DNA from: Planococcus sp. CPCC 101016
GTDB lineage: Bacteria; Bacillota; Bacilli; Bacillales_A; Planococcaceae
Direction: 5' to 3'
NCBI RefSeq assembly: GCF_007859295.1
Contig: NZ_VOHB01000002.1
Span: 1,923,624-1,987,623 of the forward strand
Length of the DNA: 64,000 nt
Shown: positions 61,939 to 64,000 of the stretch, piece after piece
How positions within the stretch are numbered: position 1 is the stretch's first letter
Layout: every line of letters begins with the position of its first letter
Position numbers and translations under genes: made by a program
Notes under the pieces: model-generated
The model's input: the letters and a program-made list of their open reading frames with translations, nothing else
Databases searched by the model: none
What the model was told of the DNA's origin: nothing

Positions 61939-61981
61939 AAAGCTATGTTAAAAGTTAATTTATCAACTTTTAGCACAGCTT
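61939..61981. terminator. Bidirectional terminator
   Basis: AAGCTATGTTAAAAGTT pairs with AACTTTTAGCACAGCTT (two mismatches); between convergent MFS and MscS genes. Confidence 0.75.
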
Positions 61982-62008
61982 CTTCAGTGTCAGAATTAAT
62001 AACTTTAT

Positions 62009-62857
62009 TTAGTTTTTCTGCAATTCCAGGTTTTTATGGATATTGACTTGATGCGGGAACGGAATTTCAATTCCATTTGCATCAAGAGTTTCTTTAATGG
62101 CTTTACGCAATTGGCGTTCCACTGCCCATTGCTCTCCGTTTTTCGCTTTTGCAATGATTCGCAACGTAACATCTGATGCGCCAAATCCTTGTACCCCGAT
62201 AACTTCGGGACCTTCAACGATGTTCGTATCTGCGGCTGCAAGCTGCTCGCATCTTGTTTGTAGAATGCCAATCGCTTCATCAATGTTTTCATCATAGGAA
62301 ATACCGATATCTACAAGTGCACGTATATTACCGCGGGAATGGTTACTGACGGTAGTGATATCCCGATTTGGAATGTAGTTGAGCGTACCATCAAAACTAC
62401 GGATTTGGGTCGTTCTCAAACCGACTGCTTCAACTATTCCATCCAAAGTTCCTACCGTTACGTAATCATTTACATCAAGCTGCTTTTCCAATAGTAAAAA
62501 GAAACCCGTTACGACATCACTGACCAAGCCTTGAGCACCGAATCCTATTGCAAGTCCAACAATCCCAGCTCCGGCAATTAAACTTGCGACTGACAAACCG
62601 AATATGTTAAATAAGGTCGCCACAAGGATAAAAATTAAGGCATACGAAAAAACATTTTCTGATAAACTCCGTAGAGTCAATGCGCGTCCTTTCGTAACAT
62701 CGCCTTTGATCAATAATTTATCGAAGAAGCGGTCGATCAGTTTTTTCCCAATCATTCTTACTAATGCAAAGGCAATCAGGATTCCAATTACTTGAGCTGC
62801 AATTACTCCTCCCTCCAGAAGCAGAGCTTCCCAATTAAAATTCTCAAAATTAAACAC
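62009..62857 (-). CDS. Small-conductance mechanosensitive channel (MscS family)
   Basis: 282 residues, YkuT-like. Three membrane helices in the first 110 residues, a pore helix with the GAGIVGLAIGFGAQGLVSDVVTGFF glycine/alanine pattern (shown in parts at about 92-116), then the beta domain with VGLRTTQIRSFDGTLNYIPN and a C-terminal alpha-beta part ending FPHQVNIHKN. Releases solutes on membrane tension during osmotic down-shock. The start is GTG at 62857 after GGAAGGATG. Confidence 0.9.
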   Translation of the reverse strand: MFNFENFNWEALLLEGGVIAAQVIGILIAFALVRMIGKKLIDRFFDKLLIKGDVTKGRALTLRSLSENVFSYALIFILVATLFNIFGLSVASLIAGAGIVGLAIGFGAQGLVSDVVTGFFLLLEKQLDVNDYVTVGTLDGIVEAVGLRTTQIRSFDGTLNYIPNRDITTVSNHSRGNIRALVDIGISYDENIDEAIGILQTRCEQLAAADTNIVEGPEVIGVQGFGASDVTLRIIAKAKNGEQWAVERQLRKAIKETLDANGIEIPFPHQVNIHKNLELQKN

Positions 62858-62993
62858 AAAATCATCCTTCCATTTTTTTAGTAAACCAACACAACACTCT
62901 ATTTGTCTTCAGTCCTGTTCCTTTATAACATATATCGCCGATAAATTTCATTCTTGGAAAGTATTCACACTCTTATATCCATGCACCGATTCG

Positions 62994-63033
62994 AAAAAAA
63001 GAGAAAGGCTTTTTTATAAGCCTCCCTCTTTTG
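62994..63033 (-). terminator. Terminator of the glycosidase gene
   Basis: GAGAAAGGCTT pairs with AAGCCTCCCTC around TTTTAT; A run on the left. Confidence 0.65.
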
Positions 63034-63057
63034 ATACTCCTTCTCTAGCAACTTTTG

Positions 63058-64000
<943 letters not shown>

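Overview
The window looks like a chromosomal segment of a Gram-positive, low-to-mid GC member of the Bacillales. A Planococcaceae genus such as Planococcus or Planomicrobium is my best guess. This is inferred from strong AGGAGG-type ribosome binding sites, several TTG and GTG starts, a thioredoxin-type ArsC, a SigB-like promoter, and Bacillus-type families (DUF554/YdfK, DUF948, DinB, DUF3885, DUF1835, DUF5996, general stress SDR, YkuT-like MscS). No rRNA, tRNA, CRISPR array, transposase or integrase gene was recognised.

Region 1 (1-10.8 kb): a metallo-beta-lactamase fold hydrolase cut by the left edge, VOC and GNAT enzymes, an AraC regulator, a PAS-PAS-GGDEF-EAL cyclic-di-GMP protein, a pyruvate-oxidase-like ThDP enzyme, a PaaK-like ligase with a small membrane protein, and a TerC-family exporter. 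The TerC gene lies behind a clear yybP-ykoY (manganese) riboswitch whose 3' strand is shared with an intrinsic terminator.

Region 2 (10.8-28.5 kb): an accessory zone of small genes, broken genes (a Fic-domain pseudogene, an HTH remnant and a short gene with one internal stop) and repeats. It holds a Phd/RelE-type toxin-antitoxin pair with tandem palindromes over its promoter, a PTPE-repeat secreted protein, a TetR/DHA2 efflux pair with a palindromic operator, an acyl-ACP desaturase, a lipoprotein and several small membrane proteins. Three families of short repeats are scattered here. The most striking is a roughly 32-bp palindrome present five times between 23.57 and 25.75 kb. It separates single genes of mixed orientation, so the stretch looks like a cassette array although no integrase is present. 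Glycerol dehydrogenase and a DUF554 protein close the region.

Region 3 (28.7-39.5 kb): a Bcr/CflA-type efflux protein, an unusual EthD-like/strictosidine-synthase-like fusion, a dihydrofolate-reductase-like protein, NUDIX, DUF3885 and DUF1835 proteins, an MFS exporter with a probable leader peptide (MICCPI) and a leader segment able to pair with its Shine-Dalgarno sequence, a DinB protein and an acyl-CoA synthetase.

Region 4 (39.6-44.8 kb): an arsenic island. One strand carries arsR-arsC-arsD-arsA-hesB-like. The other carries a second arsR and an ArsO-like flavoprotein. A long palindrome lies in the shared promoter region. No ArsB or Acr3 channel is present in the window.

Region 5 (45-53.5 kb): two divergent operons whose combined content resembles the poorly understood E. 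coli ydjXYZ-ynjABCDEF locus: a YnjBCD-like ABC importer, a TVP38-family membrane protein, a mercuric-reductase-like flavoprotein fused to DUF1499, a CDP-alcohol phosphatidyltransferase and an FAD oxidoreductase of the type found fused to SelD. I regard this as the best candidate for an undescribed system.

Region 6 (53.6-64 kb): DUF5996 and DUF948 proteins, a tubby-like protein, a multi-PAS GGDEF protein, a stress SDR, a TetR/MFS pair sharing an operator, an MscS channel, and a family 1 glycosidase cut by the right edge.
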